A stretch of 5,814 nucleotides of DNA from positions 1 through 5,814 of the forward strand of contig CAJCIW010000135.1 of NCBI GenBank assembly GCA_903970455.1, in the 5' to 3' direction. Below, one piece after another: positions 5,465 to 5,814 of the stretch (positions are counted from its first letter, which is position 1; every line of letters starts with the position of its first letter). Source of the DNA: Verrucomicrobiota bacterium (GTDB lineage Bacteria; Chlamydiota; Chlamydiia; Chlamydiales; Rhabdochlamydiaceae). The position numbers and the translations under genes are program-made. A model generated the notes under the pieces. It had not been told where the DNA came from. It worked only from the letters and a program-made list of their open reading frames with translations, and did not search any database.

Positions 5465-5814
5465 ATGACAACGACAGCAATACCACCGAGTTCCTTACCT
5501 TTAGTCCCAATGCTCCCTTCAATCATAGATGCTCCCAAAGAGCTGCTCACGGATATTTTCTCACGACTGCCATCGCAGGAGTTGGTTGCAAGCGCTTGTG
5601 TTTCTCGTCAATGGAATCAAGACTTGAATAATATTGAAATTTATCAGCAATTGTTTTCTCGTAATTTCCCTGAATTTAATTTGGGCGGAATTCAGAATTT
5701 AAAAAAAGCCTATTTGAGTGAAAATCAAACCTATTGGAATTATAGACAGGGGATGTTCTCTTCTTATATTTTGGGGGATCATAATGGTTATGGCGCTGAC
5801 TCTCTTCTCTTTGC
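5465..5814 (+). CDS. F-box protein, N-terminal part, 3'-truncated by window edge
   Basis: The frame starts at ATG 5465 and is open for 116 codons to the right edge. Residues 1-19 are rich in Thr, Ser and Pro with no charge, as often seen in type III secretion signals. Residues about 20-64 form a textbook F-box: APKELLTDIFSRLPSQELV followed by ASACVSRQWNQDL and IYQQLF, matching the family pattern LPxELLxxIFSxLPxxDL...VCRxW. In eukaryotes the F-box binds Skp1 and brings targets to SCF ubiquitin ligases; in bacteria of amoebae and plants such proteins are usually injected effectors that borrow the host ligase. The target-binding part is not in the window; the last residues, SSYILGDHNGYGADSLLF, could be the start of a WD40-like repeat, but this is only a hint. 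The gene follows the GT90 gene after 37 bp. Its visible GC is about 38%, lower than the autotransporter region, which fits acquisition or effector-type composition. Confidence 0.85.
   Translation, partial: MTTTAIPPSSLPLVPMLPSIIDAPKELLTDIFSRLPSQELVASACVSRQWNQDLNNIEIYQQLFSRNFPEFNLGGIQNLKKAYLSENQTYWNYRQGMFSSYILGDHNGYGADSLLF
5522..5656 (+). other. F-box domain coding segment
   Basis: Covers residues 20-64. Key conserved positions seen: Pro24, Leu27-Leu28, Ile31-Phe32, Leu35-Pro36, Leu40, Val46, Trp50. These are the residues that form the Skp1-binding face in known F-boxes, and none is lost. Confidence 0.8.

Noticed and set aside
5761..5814. WD40 repeat at the end of the F-box protein
   Set aside because: Only a short GDH...SLLF resemblance is visible before the window ends, too little to call a domain.

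Overview
The window looks like a piece of a Gram-negative genome, most likely an environmental (amoeba-associated) member of the Chlamydiota. Three things suggest this: an outer-membrane autotransporter, a nucleoside diphosphate kinase whose sequence resembles chlamydial Ndk, and the first 116 codons of a protein with a clear eukaryotic-type F-box, a domain found in amoeba-infecting bacteria such as the Parachlamydiaceae and Legionella. The lineage is inferred from gene content and remembered family resemblance, not from a search.

Layout from left to right. (1) 1-2633, plus strand: the 3' part of an autotransporter gene whose real start lies before the window. It has a Gly-rich stretch, four autotransporter-type beta-strand repeats, a cysteine-free passenger, a helical linker and a C-terminal beta-barrel ending in Phe. 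(2) 2646-2672: a strong hairpin between two convergent genes that can terminate both. (3) 2694-3119, minus strand: a complete ndk with all catalytic residues, a good Shine-Dalgarno site and a promoter with a perfect TATAAT. (4) 3120-3268: a 149-bp divergent control region. (5) 3269-4366, plus: a family 9 glycosyltransferase of the heptosyltransferase III (WaaQ/RfaQ) type. (6) 4360-5427, plus: a family 90 (CAP10/LpsA-like) glycosyltransferase overlapping the previous gene by 7 bp and starting with a signal-peptide-like segment. (7) 5465-5814, plus: the start of an F-box protein, cut by the right edge.

How they fit together: genes 5 and 6 are almost certainly co-translated and probably act on one glycan, most simply lipopolysaccharide or another envelope polysaccharide. 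The F-box gene follows after 37 bp without a visible terminator, so it may share the transcript, but its lower GC (about 38% by hand count over 5521-5814) and eukaryote-like domain suggest a different history. The autotransporter (surface), the glycosyltransferases (surface glycan) and the F-box protein (probable secreted effector aimed at host ubiquitin ligases) all point to the host interface; ndk is a housekeeping gene between them. No RNA genes, insertion sequences, CRISPR arrays or attachment sites were seen.
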